Numbered from the stretch's first letter, positions 1 through 8,390 are shown. The stretch: DNA of 64,000 nt from Desulfosporosinus lacus DSM 15449 (GCF_900129935.1 NZ_FQXJ01000012.1:62001-126000); one strand, 5' to 3'. A program made the numbers and translations. Notes: a model not told the origin generated them from the sequence alone.

Positions 1-36
1 ATAGGCAAGGCTCTGTAAATATGGAGTCTTGCCTAT
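1..36 (-). terminator. Hairpin downstream of the alcohol dehydrogenase gene
   Basis: An inverted repeat of about 13 bp (ATAGGCAAGGCTC against GAGTCTTGCCTAT, one G-T pair) with a 10-nt loop lies 50 bp past the stop of the minus-strand dehydrogenase gene. The U-tract expected of an intrinsic terminator would fall before base 1, so it cannot be checked. Confidence 0.45.
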
Positions 37-85
37 TGCCTGCTGGTAAATTGTACAACTAAAGTGAAACATATCTTAATTATAA

Positions 86-1126
86 TTAGGCATCTGCTTT
101 GAGTACGACCTTAATTGCATTGTCACGTCGCTGTTCAAAGATATCGTATCCTTCTGCAACCTGGGATAAGGGTATAGTGTGAGTTATAAGTGGCTTCATA
201 TTAAGTTTTCCCTCTTTAATAAGATCGATTAGCTCGGGAATATGATTAGCCTTGACTAGCCCCATTTTCAGTGTGATGTTTTGAATCCAGAGGTTTTGCA
301 TTTCAAGAATCTGTGGTTTCTCAAAAACTCCGATCACAGAAACAGTTCCGCCTGGTCTTACGCCAGCGATTGCTCCTTTGAAGGTTGGCTCGAATCCATT
401 GGCTTCAATAGTTACATCAGCTCCACGACCACTGGTAAAATCTTTTAGGGCCTGCGTAACGTCTACTTTTTGAGGATTCAACCCGTAATCAGCCCATCCT
501 TGCTTAATAGCAAACTCAAGCCGGGATTCATCAATGTCTACAGCCACGATTCTGGCTGGACCCCATAGGCGGGCGGTTGCCATAGCACACATTCCGACTG
601 GACCGGATCCAAACACAGCTACAGTGTCACCAGGTTGAATACTGCCATTTTCTGCTCCAAAATAGCCCGTGGAAAGAATATCACCGACGAACAAGACGTC
701 TTCGTCTGCTAAACTGTCTGGAATCAGGTACATTCCGGAATCAGCATAGGGAACTCTAACATAATCTGCTTGGCAGCCATCAATTTTGTAACCAAAGATC
801 CAGCTGCCATTTTCACATCTGGAGTAGATTCCGCGTTTACAATAGTAACATTCCATACATTGTGTAATGCAGGAGACGGCAACATTATCCCCTTTTTTAA
901 ACTTATTAACACCTGCTCCAATTTCCACAACTTCGCCACAGAATTCGTGTCCTATGACTCTTCCCGCCTCCACTTCGGGTAATCCACCGTTTCTGATGTG
1001 TTTATCTGTTCCACATATGGTTGAGGTGGTTACTCTAACTATGGCATCCGTCGGTCTTTGAATAACGGGGTTGGGTACTTGGTCGAGGCTCATATTTTTA
1101 GGACCATGATAAACAAATGCTTTCAT
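86..1126 (-). CDS. Zinc-dependent medium-chain alcohol dehydrogenase
   Basis: Cytosolic NAD(P)-dependent alcohol/ketone oxidoreductase of the medium-chain (MDR) family; 346 aa is the usual length. Catalytic zinc ligands are visible as Cys38 and the GHE motif at His60-Glu61. The structural zinc site is Cys90, Cys93, Cys96 and Cys104. The nucleotide-binding motif GSGPVG lies near residue 173, and an acidic residue in AVDID after the second Rossmann strand favours NAD over NADP. The ATG is preceded by a strong GGAGGGG. It is transcribed alone, away from the radical-SAM genes. Its substrate cannot be read from sequence; secondary alcohols or diols are typical for this subgroup. Confidence 0.9.
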   Translation of the reverse strand: MKAFVYHGPKNMSLDQVPNPVIQRPTDAIVRVTTSTICGTDKHIRNGGLPEVEAGRVIGHEFCGEVVEIGAGVNKFKKGDNVAVSCITQCMECYYCKRGIYSRCENGSWIFGYKIDGCQADYVRVPYADSGMYLIPDSLADEDVLFVGDILSTGYFGAENGSIQPGDTVAVFGSGPVGMCAMATARLWGPARIVAVDIDESRLEFAIKQGWADYGLNPQKVDVTQALKDFTSGRGADVTIEANGFEPTFKGAIAGVRPGGTVSVIGVFEKPQILEMQNLWIQNITLKMGLVKANHIPELIDLIKEGKLNMKPLITHTIPLSQVAEGYDIFEQRRDNAIKVVLKADA

Positions 1127-1448
1127 TTTATACCCCTCCAGTTTTTATTTTACAAATTATAAATCTTAGCATAGGGATCGTATCTGGTATCTATAGATCA
1201 TAACTCAAAACAGGCCATGAACTTGATTTCTGGAACATAAATCACTCCCTTCGCTAGATAAAATAACTGAATATTCTGTTAGAAGTTATTGCAATATTAA
1301 TGCCAGCTTTAAAGAGGTTTCATTATACCGTAAAGCAGTGGCTAGACTGCTCATTATACAAATTCGTATGCTAGGATTATGTTACAAAAACAATACAAGT
1401 GTAGCCTTACAAAACTGTAGCGCTACACTATTGAGGATTCATCGCTGC
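1127..1448. other. Intergenic region with a small palindrome
   Basis: No gene is visible here. The only structure I see is the 12-bp perfect palindrome TGTAGCGCTACA at 1416-1427. A matching AGTGTAGC half-site at 1398-1405 pairs with GCTACACT at 1422-1429, so this could be an operator or a hairpin. It lies about 270 bp upstream of the dehydrogenase start, which is far for an operator of that gene. Confidence 0.3.
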
Positions 1449-1512
1449 TTCTTGAGGGTATATCGTTAAGATTGTCATCTTAACTTAGTTCGTCATATAA
1501 AATGGGTATACT
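1449..1512 (+). pseudogene. Decayed 3' end of a DUF401-type gene
   Basis: This stretch aligns with the last codons and stop of the intact DUF401 gene (around 6153-6215). TTCTTGAGGGTA is identical in both, followed by about 40 further bases with a few substitutions, a 1-nt deletion and a 3-nt insertion, up to a shared ATATAA around the stop. Roughly 45 of 53 positions agree. It is a gene-end relic with no intact reading frame. Confidence 0.7.
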
Positions 1513-1552
1513 GATTTTAAAAGTCCATTGAAAGAAAAAGGAGAAGAAGAAT

Positions 1553-1607
1553 TTGGAGTAGAATTCTTATTCATTTGAGACAAATAGCTTGATAAAAGGA
1601 GCTGGGA
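1553..1607 (+). pseudogene. Decayed 5' end of the radical-SAM gene that begins at 1802
   Basis: Bases 1568-1607 match 1844-1885 of the downstream gene with about six differences over 40 bases. A TTG start-like codon and purine-rich ribosome-binding stretch precede it, as in the intact gene, but the frame closes at once (TTG GAG TAG). About 27 bases of the N-terminal coding part are missing. Further on, 1668-1760 holds a 30-codon open stretch ending in TAA (it includes TCDSCK) that I cannot assign; it may belong to the same scar. Confidence 0.7.
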
Positions 1608-1801
1608 AACTAAACTGCCATCGAATACTCAGAATGAAATTATCGCTGTTCTATGGAAAAAAACTAGTGCGAAGATTACCTGGAAAGACGTCTAGCCCCT
1701 GGTCTACCCTTGACCTGTGACTCTTGCAAAAATTCGACAAAATTGCAGAGAATCGTGTAACATAGGAGTAAGATCTAGAAAATAAAAAAGGGTGAAAAGA
1801 T

Positions 1802-2719
1802 TTGGATCAAAACAACAGTAATGGCGTTTTTGAAATAAATCCCTATTCAGTTGAGACGAATAACTGGATTAAAAGGGGCTGGGACATACGCGTAAATAAT
1901 TTTCCGGCCGAGATATACTTTGATTATCCGACCAAAACAAAAAGTATAAGTTTAACCGGAACTGCTTGCTCTCTCAATTGTGCACATTGTGGGGGACGTT
2001 ATCTCAAAGGAATGACAGATGTCAAAGAGCTAACCTCCCAGTTGTGCTCGGAGCTTTCTTTTTCCAGCGCATTAATCAGCGGTGGATGTACTCAGGACGG
2101 TAAGGTTCCTTTTTGGAACCGCTTAGACCTCTTACAGGAGCTAAAGAATAGGAAGGTTCGTCTAAATTTCCATGTAGGGCTGATTAGCGAAAAGGAGGTT
2201 CAGCTGCTTAAAGGGTTAGCAGATGCAGTTTCTTTTGATTTTGTTGGAGATGAGGATACTATACGTGAAGTTTACGGTCTCGAGCATAAATTAGAGGATT
2301 ATATTCGGGTTTATAAGGATTTGCGTAAACAGGTGAGGATTATTCCCCATTTAACACTTGGCTTAAAAGGGGGGATTTGGAGTGGAGAGGAAAAGGCATT
2401 GGATATTCTTGAGGATTTAGGCTTGGACGGATTGGTGTTGAACGTATTTATTCCAACTTCGGGCACCCGTTACGCTGACCGAACTCCCCCGAATTTAGAA
2501 GAGGTCATCTCTTTTCTGGCTAAAGCAAGGGTACGCTTCCCTAAAACTTCTCTTGCACTTGGTTGCATGCGCCCCAAAGGAAGTTATCGTCAAAAGCTTG
2601 ATGAGGCCTCGGTGGCCTTGGGAATCAATAGAATTGTGATACCTACTCCGAAGGCGCGACAATTGGTCAAGGAAAAAGGACTGATAATCAAACGAGGTGA
2701 GGAGTGTTGTGCTCTATGA
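1802..2719 (+). CDS. Radical SAM protein, LipS-type lipoyl synthase candidate
   Basis: Radical S-adenosylmethionine enzyme of 305 aa. The cluster-binding CX3CX2C motif is at Cys56, Cys60 and Cys63, in an early position. A Cys-Cys pair lies four residues from the C-terminus, and such extra cysteines could hold the second iron-sulfur cluster that sulfur-inserting enzymes need. The start is TTG after AAGGGTGA. The next gene overlaps it by 4 bp (ATGA), and a lipoate-protein ligase follows. Two adjacent radical-SAM genes plus a ligase is the arrangement described for the LipS1/LipS2 lipoate assembly route, which is distinct from classical LipA. I assign it from context and motifs; biotin-synthase-like functions are the alternative. 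Confidence 0.65.
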   Translation: MDQNNSNGVFEINPYSVETNNWIKRGWDIRVNNFPAEIYFDYPTKTKSISLTGTACSLNCAHCGGRYLKGMTDVKELTSQLCSELSFSSALISGGCTQDGKVPFWNRLDLLQELKNRKVRLNFHVGLISEKEVQLLKGLADAVSFDFVGDEDTIREVYGLEHKLEDYIRVYKDLRKQVRIIPHLTLGLKGGIWSGEEKALDILEDLGLDGLVLNVFIPTSGTRYADRTPPNLEEVISFLAKARVRFPKTSLALGCMRPKGSYRQKLDEASVALGINRIVIPTPKARQLVKEKGLIIKRGEECCAL

Positions 2720-3678
2720 TTCGTTGTTCGGTAGGAACTGCCAAAGTATTAGGCCTAAATAATATAAAAACTGATGCCTTGCCAACGACTGCCTATCTAA
2801 TGGTAGGAGAACATTGTAAGTTTAATTGTGCCTTTTGTGCTCAAGCTCGCGAGAGTAGGTCGAAAACTAACTTACTGTCCAGAATAGTTTGGCCGGAATT
2901 TCAAGAACACGAGGTTGTTCAGGGCTTGCAAATACCCGAGGCCCAAAAGGTCATGCAAAGGGTTTGCTTTCAGGTCGTCCAAGATGGCAAGGCCTTAGAG
3001 GAAGCCAAAAATCTGGTTACAACCATAAAGAATGAGAGTCCCAATATGCCAATTTGTGTCTCGGCAGGGCCGCGAAGCCTTACTGAGATTCAAGATTTGC
3101 TAAAGCATGGTGTGGACAGGGTAAGTTTAGCACTCGATGCTGCTACTCCAGAGGTTTTTGCTTTGGCCAAAGATGGATCGTGGGAAAACCGCTATGAGTT
3201 GCTCATAGAAGCCGCAGGTAAGTTTCCGGGACATATTGGCACCCACCTTATCGTAGGGTTGGGGGAAACCGAAGAGGAAATGGTCAAAATCATACAAGAC
3301 ATGTACGATAAAGGAATCAATGTAGCCTTGTTTGCATTCACACCGGTAAAAGGGACCCGCATGGAACAATCACCTAAACCAGAGTTGAATCATTATCGCC
3401 GGATACAGGTTGCCCTTTATTTAATCCGCAGGAAATATGCTCGAGCAGATGAGTTTATCTTTCGAGCGGGCAGGATTGTAAGTTTTTCCATGCATTTAGA
3501 CCAGCTTTGGGATTATCTCTCCTCAGGTGAGGCCTTTCAGACCTCTGGTTGTTCAGGATGTAACCGTCCTTATTATAATGAATCCCCCAGGGAAGAATTT
3601 TATAACTATCCAAGACCGCTTACCCCTGAAGAAACGAAAAAATCCTGGCAGGAACTCGTTTCTGGTTTAGAAAAGTAG
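2716..3678 (+). CDS. Radical SAM protein, second LipS-type lipoyl synthase candidate
   Basis: Radical SAM enzyme of 320 aa from the ATG that overlaps the previous stop. An upstream GTG at 2704 is in frame, but ATG 2716 has GAGGTGAGGAG at proper distance. The CX3CX2C motif is Cys34, Cys38 and Cys41 (GEHCKFNCAFCAQ), resembling biotin-synthase-like proteins. A second cysteine pair, CSGC, near residue 280 followed by NRPYYNE may bind an auxiliary cluster. With its neighbour it would insert the two sulfurs at C6 and C8 of protein-bound octanoate. I cannot tell from sequence which protein is LipS1 and which LipS2. No lipoyl-carrier gene (GcvH or LbpA) is in the window. Confidence 0.65.
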   Translation: MIRCSVGTAKVLGLNNIKTDALPTTAYLMVGEHCKFNCAFCAQARESRSKTNLLSRIVWPEFQEHEVVQGLQIPEAQKVMQRVCFQVVQDGKALEEAKNLVTTIKNESPNMPICVSAGPRSLTEIQDLLKHGVDRVSLALDAATPEVFALAKDGSWENRYELLIEAAGKFPGHIGTHLIVGLGETEEEMVKIIQDMYDKGINVALFAFTPVKGTRMEQSPKPELNHYRRIQVALYLIRRKYARADEFIFRAGRIVSFSMHLDQLWDYLSSGEAFQTSGCSGCNRPYYNESPREEFYNYPRPLTPEETKKSWQELVSGLEK

Positions 3679-3686
3679 GTGAAAAA

Positions 3687-4499
3687 ATGAAAACGTGGAG
3701 ATATCTGCCTTACTCGGTTTTTACGGGCCCTGAAAACATGGCCATAGATGAATCTATCATGGAACTTATGAAAAAGGATAATAGTAACCAACCAGTTTTG
3801 AGGTTTTATGGCTGGAAGCCTGCCGCTTTATCTCTGGGTTATGCTCAAAGTTATGCTAAGGAAGTGGATGAAGAGGCCTGTCGTGAGGCTAATATTGATG
3901 TTGTTCGGAGGCCGACTGGTGGCAGGGCTGTGTTACACCAGTATGAACTAACCTACAGTATTATTGTTCCGGAATCTGAGGAACATGTTAAGGGGACCAT
4001 CATTAAATCCTACTTGAAAATAAGTGAGGCATTATTAAAAGGAATAAATGCAGTTGGGGTGCCGGCTGAAATAGTTGCTCAGGCAAATTCTTCGCACACG
4101 GGAACAGCGGCTTGTTTTGATGCCCCTTCGTGGTATGAACTAGCAGTAGCCGGAAAGAAGCTTGTAGGAAGTGCCCAAATGCGCAGAGATGGAATTCTCT
4201 TGCAACATGGCTCTATAATCTTGCATTTTGATACAGAACTTCTATTCAGCCTTCTGAAATTACCAAACGAAGAAGTCCGGCAGCGTTTGGTAAATAGCTT
4301 TAAGGCCAAGGCCTGTGCCTTAGATGAAGTATGGACGCGACCAGTGACGATCGATGAGCTGGAAAAAGAGATATGTCTAGGATTTGAGGAAATTATGGGT
4401 ATAAAACTTGTCCCTGCAGTTCTGAGCAAAGAAGAGAAACTTATGACAGAACAACTAGTTAAGAAATACAACTCGCAGGAGTGGACAATGAAAAGGTAA
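3687..4499 (+). CDS. Lipoate/octanoate-protein ligase family (LplA-like)
   Basis: Cytosolic ligase or transferase of the biotin/lipoate A/B family; 270 aa, without a separate C-terminal domain in the same chain. The hallmark RRPTGGRAVLH is near residues 74-84 and the acyl-binding lysine lies in the GKKLVGSAQ segment. It starts with ATG behind AGGTGA, 8 bp after the second radical-SAM gene, so the three form one operon. Within a LipS-type pathway it would attach octanoate or lipoate to carrier proteins before or after sulfur insertion. Whether it uses free lipoate with ATP or transfers octanoate like LipM cannot be decided here. Confidence 0.8.
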   Translation: MKTWRYLPYSVFTGPENMAIDESIMELMKKDNSNQPVLRFYGWKPAALSLGYAQSYAKEVDEEACREANIDVVRRPTGGRAVLHQYELTYSIIVPESEEHVKGTIIKSYLKISEALLKGINAVGVPAEIVAQANSSHTGTAACFDAPSWYELAVAGKKLVGSAQMRRDGILLQHGSIILHFDTELLFSLLKLPNEEVRQRLVNSFKAKACALDEVWTRPVTIDELEKEICLGFEEIMGIKLVPAVLSKEEKLMTEQLVKKYNSQEWTMKR

Positions 4500-4637
4500 A
4501 ATGACGAGAATATGTCTCGGAAAATTGTACGGAAGATATATAATACCTTCTGGACAAAGGTGGCACCGATTGTTAGCGGTTATCATCATAACTAATATGC
4601 AAATAAAAAATGGAAGATTTGCGTTTGGTTTAATTTC

Positions 4638-4697
4638 AATATCATCGAAAGGAGCCATTGCATTAATTGAACTGCAATGGCTTCTTTCGATGATATT
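4638..4697. terminator. 25-bp hairpin after the lipoate operon, likely bidirectional terminator
   Basis: Left arm 4638-4662 and right arm 4673-4697 are complementary over 25 bp with one mismatch around a 10-nt loop. The inner GC-richer stem is flanked by GAAAG and CTTTC, which also pair. There is no unpaired U-tract, so termination is likely but not certain. Confidence 0.6.
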
Positions 4698-4944
4698 GGT
4701 GGTCCTTGAAGGTTAGTGACAGGAAAGAGCTACTGCAATATTTTAAGAAAAGAATGGATTTAAAAAACATTGTAAAAAGCAATTAAAGGGTTTATATTAA
4801 AGGGTATCTATTTTATGGAAGAAACATTAAGCAAAGACTAAAGAAATGAAGATTTCTCGAAAGGGCTCCTTATCGAAAGCACTTGAACCAAGCTTAAAGG
4901 AAATTTGCCCGAGTCAATTGCGTTAGAAGGGACGTTAAGCCTAC
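4698..4944 (+). other. Leader region before the DUF401 gene
   Basis: No recognised gene. A 26-codon frame from ATG 4846 to TAG 4926 reads like a plausible small protein or a gene-end relic (PSLKEICPSQLR at its end) but has only a weak ribosome-binding site. I give it little weight. Confidence 0.2.
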
Positions 4945-6204
4945 ATGACTGTTATGTTGAAAATATTAAGTACCTTGTTCCTCGTCGTTTGGCTTCTTCG
5001 GAGGCGCGTTCAAATTGGGCATGCTATGTTAGCTGGCTCGATGATCTTATTTTTAATTGCTTCGCCAACGTGGGAAAAAGCATCTACTGCGCTCCGAGCC
5101 ACCTTACTGGAAACCAGCACCTGGGAAGTTATGCTGGCGATGTTTTTTGTCATGTGTCTTGAGTTCCTATTGAGAACAAGTGGAACCATAGAAGGTTTTA
5201 TGACTTCTATGAAAGCACTGTTGCGAAGTGATCGCGTGCTGCTTGTCCTTATGCCTGCTTTCCTGGGTCTGCTTCCCTCACTGGGTGGAGCGATGTTCTC
5301 TGCCCCCATGGTTGAGCACGCAAGTAAAAAGTACTCCCTCACTTCGGAAAACAAGGTGACAATCAACTACTGGTTTCGCCATATTTGGGAATATGCGAAC
5401 CCCATTGTTCCAGCCTTAATCCTCGGCAGTCAAATTACATCGATTCCCTTAGGTTCATTAGTCACTCACATGGGAGGATACACATTCCTGGCACTGATCC
5501 TGGGGTGTTTATTCCTTTTAACTGGGAAGAAATTTCGTTCTCAAGAGCAGTTCAAAAATCAAACGGAGCTCGAAGTTTCCGCTTCGTTGGAAACCACACT
5601 TGTTGACGCTTCTGAGATCAGAACTTCCTCGCGGTCTATGCGTTACCTACTCCTCGCTCTTGGTCCTATTATTGTGAACATCATCCTTGTTGTCAGCTTC
5701 CACTTTAGTGCAGCGGTATCCATGGGGGTAGTCGTTCTTGGAATGGTTGTAATTCTCCGCATACAACGGGAACAAGTAATTCGGATGTTGAGTAAGTCCT
5801 TTGACTTAAAACTTCTTTGGGGAATTCTCAGCATCATGTTATTTCAACATACCCTGACGGCTTCAGGCTTAGTTCAGGAACTTGTCGCGCTTTTGCAAGG
5901 AGTGAGTCTTCCCATCTCAATTATGATAGGACTCTGTGCTCTAATGGTCGGAGTTCTTACAGGATCACCTCAAGGCGTTGTCGCCATTACCTTTCCCATA
6001 GTCGCAGTCCTAGCGCCGGGGAATGTGAATACCGCCACAACTGCGTACGTGATGGGCATAGCCGGATCGATGCTCTCACCGGCACATCTTTGTCTTATTG
6101 TAACGGGAGAGTACTTCAAGGCAGACATATTCAAGGCTCTGCGCCCTGTACTATTTCTTGAGGGTATCATCGTTGCGATTGTTATCTTAACTCAGTTCAT
6201 ATAA
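4945..6204 (+). CDS. DUF401 family integral membrane protein
   Basis: Very hydrophobic 419-aa protein with about ten predicted membrane segments. Conserved-looking loops include LPSLGGAMFSAPMVE near residue 110, WFRHIWEYANP near 142 and SPAHLCL near 371. These features and the length match DUF401 (the AF0261 type), a family with the look of an ion or organic-acid transporter but no firm substrate. The ATG at 4945 is used here; ATG 4957 is an equally possible start because the ribosome-binding site (AAGGGAC) is distant. A decayed copy of its 3' end at 1449-1512 shows that this gene once lay directly upstream of a copy of the radical-SAM gene. Confidence 0.75.
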   Translation: MTVMLKILSTLFLVVWLLRRRVQIGHAMLAGSMILFLIASPTWEKASTALRATLLETSTWEVMLAMFFVMCLEFLLRTSGTIEGFMTSMKALLRSDRVLLVLMPAFLGLLPSLGGAMFSAPMVEHASKKYSLTSENKVTINYWFRHIWEYANPIVPALILGSQITSIPLGSLVTHMGGYTFLALILGCLFLLTGKKFRSQEQFKNQTELEVSASLETTLVDASEIRTSSRSMRYLLLALGPIIVNIILVVSFHFSAAVSMGVVVLGMVVILRIQREQVIRMLSKSFDLKLLWGILSIMLFQHTLTASGLVQELVALLQGVSLPISIMIGLCALMVGVLTGSPQGVVAITFPIVAVLAPGNVNTATTAYVMGIAGSMLSPAHLCLIVTGEYFKADIFKALRPVLFLEGIIVAIVILTQFI

Positions 6205-6362
6205 TGTGTATATTGGTTCCCTATTAACTAGTTCTAAGATGAATTTTGCTTACAACTCTGAACATCGTGACCTTTTACCCATAAAATGGTATAATGGCAG
6301 CATGGGAACGTGTTAATCGATGTGTCTGATAAGAGCATTTGAAAATAAAAGGGGAGCTAATT

Positions 6363-6941
6363 ATGCCATTATCTCGAGAAGATAAAAAGTACACGTTTGC
6401 AGACTACTTGACATATCCAGAAGATGAGAGATGGGAAATCATTGACGGAGTACAATATCTGCAAGCATCCCCGACACCTGTACACCAAGAAGTACTTACG
6501 GAATTAGTAAGACAAATTGCTAATCATTTGATAGGCAAACCATGCAAAGTATATCCTGCTCCTTTTTGTGTAAGATTGCCATTAGGCTCAGAAAAAAATG
6601 AGTATGAAGTAAAAAACATTGTTGAACCCGATATATCCATTATCTGTGGCAAATCTAAAATTGATGATAAAGGATGCAATGGAGCACCAGATATGATCAT
6701 TGAAATTATTTCTCCTTCATCAATAAAAATGGATAGGGTTGTCAAGTTCAATAAATATGAAAAAGCTGGTGTTAGAGAATATTGGATTGTTGAACCTGAT
6801 CAAAAACTTGTGAGTGTAGTTGTACTGCAAATTAATCAAAGATATGGGAGAACTGAGATATATACCGAAGAGGATAAAATAGCGGTATCCATTTTTCCGG
6901 ATTTAGTAATAGATTTGAGTGAAGTTTTTACTTCACAATAG
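6363..6941 (+). CDS. Uma2 family (DUF820) restriction-like endonuclease
   Basis: Protein of 192 aa with the PD-(D/E)XK-like layout of the Uma2 family: an acidic patch in EIIDGVQ near residue 28, VEPDISI near 89 and PDMIIEIISPSS near 110, then a lysine-rich helix KFNKYEKAGVREYW. ATG 6363 is chosen because GGGGAG lies at proper distance just before it; an in-frame TTG at 6339 would put that site inside the gene. It is a single gene between two hairpins. The role of these proteins is poorly known; they are often scattered, mobile and multicopy. Confidence 0.75.
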   Translation: MPLSREDKKYTFADYLTYPEDERWEIIDGVQYLQASPTPVHQEVLTELVRQIANHLIGKPCKVYPAPFCVRLPLGSEKNEYEVKNIVEPDISIICGKSKIDDKGCNGAPDMIIEIISPSSIKMDRVVKFNKYEKAGVREYWIVEPDQKLVSVVVLQINQRYGRTEIYTEEDKIAVSIFPDLVIDLSEVFTSQ

Positions 6942-6942
6942 A

Positions 6943-7003
6943 TTTACAACGCACATGCCAAAGGCCACACTTGAAGTGTGGCCTTTGGCATGTGCGTTGT
7001 AAA
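6943..7003. terminator. Perfect 30-bp palindromic terminator
   Basis: Arms 6943-6972 and 6974-7003 are perfectly complementary over 30 bases. The core GGCCACACTT/AAGTGTGGCC is bordered by AAA and TTT inside the arms, giving an A-stem-U arrangement on both strands, so it could terminate transcription in either direction. It begins 2 bases after the Uma2 stop. Confidence 0.65.
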
Positions 7004-7141
7004 AATCGTTTAATCAATTCCGAGACACCCACTTCTTCAAGTGGATGTTCCTTATTCTACTGTAAAGCTAAGAATAACATTTCGATCATTTTGATACTTA
7101 AATTGATCATATTAAGGGTAATCTACTAACAGAAATAGGGA

Positions 7142-7170
7142 TTGACAGTGCATTCTGAAAAAGCTAAAAT
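7142..7170 (+). promoter_or_regulatory. Promoter of the ribose operon
   Basis: TTGACA at 7142-7147, a 17-bp spacer and TAAAAT at 7165-7170 make a good sigma-A promoter. A LacI-type operator begins about 11 bp after the -10 box, over the expected start point. Upstream, 7029-7044 holds a small hairpin (CCACTT-CTTC-AAGTGG) of unknown meaning. Confidence 0.65.
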
Positions 7171-7181
7171 TATATTATAAA

Positions 7182-7195
7182 TGTAACCGTTTACA
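7182..7195 (+). promoter_or_regulatory. LacI-family operator O1 (RbsR)
   Basis: TGTAACCGTTTACA, a near-palindrome with the central CG of LacI/PurR-type operators. It sits at the transcription start of the ribose operon, where bound repressor would block RNA polymerase. Confidence 0.75.
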
Positions 7196-7347
7196 TTAGG
7201 TTTGATCCTTATATTAGTTATAGAAGAAAAAGCTTAGCAACTGGGATGGAACAGGCTATTTTATGACCATTTTCAAGAAAAATGTCATAGAATACATTTG
7301 TTTAGGGTTATCTATTTCAAGATGCAGAAACAGTGGAATTAAAATAA

Positions 7348-7361
7348 TGTAACCGATTACA
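7348..7361 (+). promoter_or_regulatory. LacI-family operator O2 (RbsR)
   Basis: TGTAACCGATTACA differs from O1 at one base and lies 166 bp downstream of it, just before the regulator gene. Two sites could allow looping or a roadblock by a tetrameric or paired repressor. Confidence 0.7.
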
Positions 7362-7388
7362 ATATAACCGGATTGAGGGTGTTCTCTA

Positions 7389-8390
7389 TTGGCAACGATT
7401 AGAGATGTTGCGCGTTTAGCGGGAGTGTCTGTGGCTACAGTCTCTCGAGTGATTAACAAAACGGACTCTGTGAATCCTGAGACCGCAGGACAAGTGCTGA
7501 AAGCCATCGAGCAACTGCAATACGAGCCAAATGCTGTAGCTCGGGGCTTGGCTGGTAAGAAGATGGGGATTATTGCCTTAATCTTACCGGATATATTAAA
7601 TCCATTTTTTCCTGCATTGGCACGAGGAGTCGAAGATGTAGCCCATAAGAAAGGCCTGACGGTTATCTTAGGTAACTCGGACGATCAAGGCCTAAAAGAG
7701 AGCTCATATATCAAAGTCCTTAAAAAAAAGTATGTAGATGGTTTCATATTCGCTTCTAATACGATTCTTGAAGAAGATGTTGAAGCGTTAAGAAAGGAAC
7801 AGATTCCGATCGTCTTATTGGATAGAGGCTTGAATACTGCATCCTGTGCAGTAATACGCTCAAATAACCGAGAAGGTTCGAAACTGGCTGTCAAGCATCT
7901 AGTAGAACAAGGTTGTCAAAAAATCGCTCATATCTACGGGCCACAGGAATTTATCACCGCTCGAGAGCGCATGCTAGGATATGAGGAGATTGCCGGAAGA
8001 TTGCGAGAGTATTCGCCCAGTCTGATGGAACAGGGTAATTTTGATATCGAGAGTGGACAGAAGGCTGTGGAACAGCTCCTTGTCCGTCATCCTGACTTAG
8101 ATGGGATTTTTGCCGGTAATGACCTTATGGCGGTTGGGGCCCTCAAGGCCTTGCATGAACGAGGAATTCCAGTCCCGGAACAGGTCAAAGTATGCGGCTT
8201 CGATGGAATTGGCTTGACTGAGATTACCGAACCGGAATTGACGACCATAGCCCAGCCAGTTTATGAGATGGGAGGATTAGCTGCTCAGATTTTGCTGGAC
8301 GAGATCGAGAGCGGGACCCGTGAAAATAAGCTTATCGAACTAGATGTCACTTTAATTCCCAGAAAATCGACCCACAAGGAGGAGTCCTAA
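7389..8390 (+). CDS. rbsR: LacI-family ribose operon repressor
   Basis: DNA-binding repressor of 333 aa. The N-terminal helix-turn-helix ATIRDVARLAGVSVATVSRV (residues 2-21) and hinge are classic LacI/GalR. The rest is a periplasmic-binding-protein-like sensor domain (DGIFAGNDLMAVGAL near 238). The TTG start has GAGGGTG upstream. It is the first gene of rbsRKDACB, and the two matching operators upstream imply autoregulation with ribose or a derivative as inducer. Confidence 0.88.
   Translation: MATIRDVARLAGVSVATVSRVINKTDSVNPETAGQVLKAIEQLQYEPNAVARGLAGKKMGIIALILPDILNPFFPALARGVEDVAHKKGLTVILGNSDDQGLKESSYIKVLKKKYVDGFIFASNTILEEDVEALRKEQIPIVLLDRGLNTASCAVIRSNNREGSKLAVKHLVEQGCQKIAHIYGPQEFITARERMLGYEEIAGRLREYSPSLMEQGNFDIESGQKAVEQLLVRHPDLDGIFAGNDLMAVGALKALHERGIPVPEQVKVCGFDGIGLTEITEPELTTIAQPVYEMGGLAAQILLDEIESGTRENKLIELDVTLIPRKSTHKEES

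Noticed and set aside
4501-4716. 71-codon frame directly after the lipoate ligase gene
   Set aside because: It runs through the 25-bp hairpin, has no ribosome-binding site and no coding-like composition.
4905-5162. Overlapping frame at the start of the DUF401 gene
   Set aside because: It is an out-of-frame shadow of the strongly hydrophobic main gene.
7029-7044. CCACTT-CTTC-AAGTGG hairpin like an IS200/IS605 end
   Set aside because: No tnpA or tnpB remnant and no second end nearby; a 6-bp stem is too weak as evidence of a mobile element.
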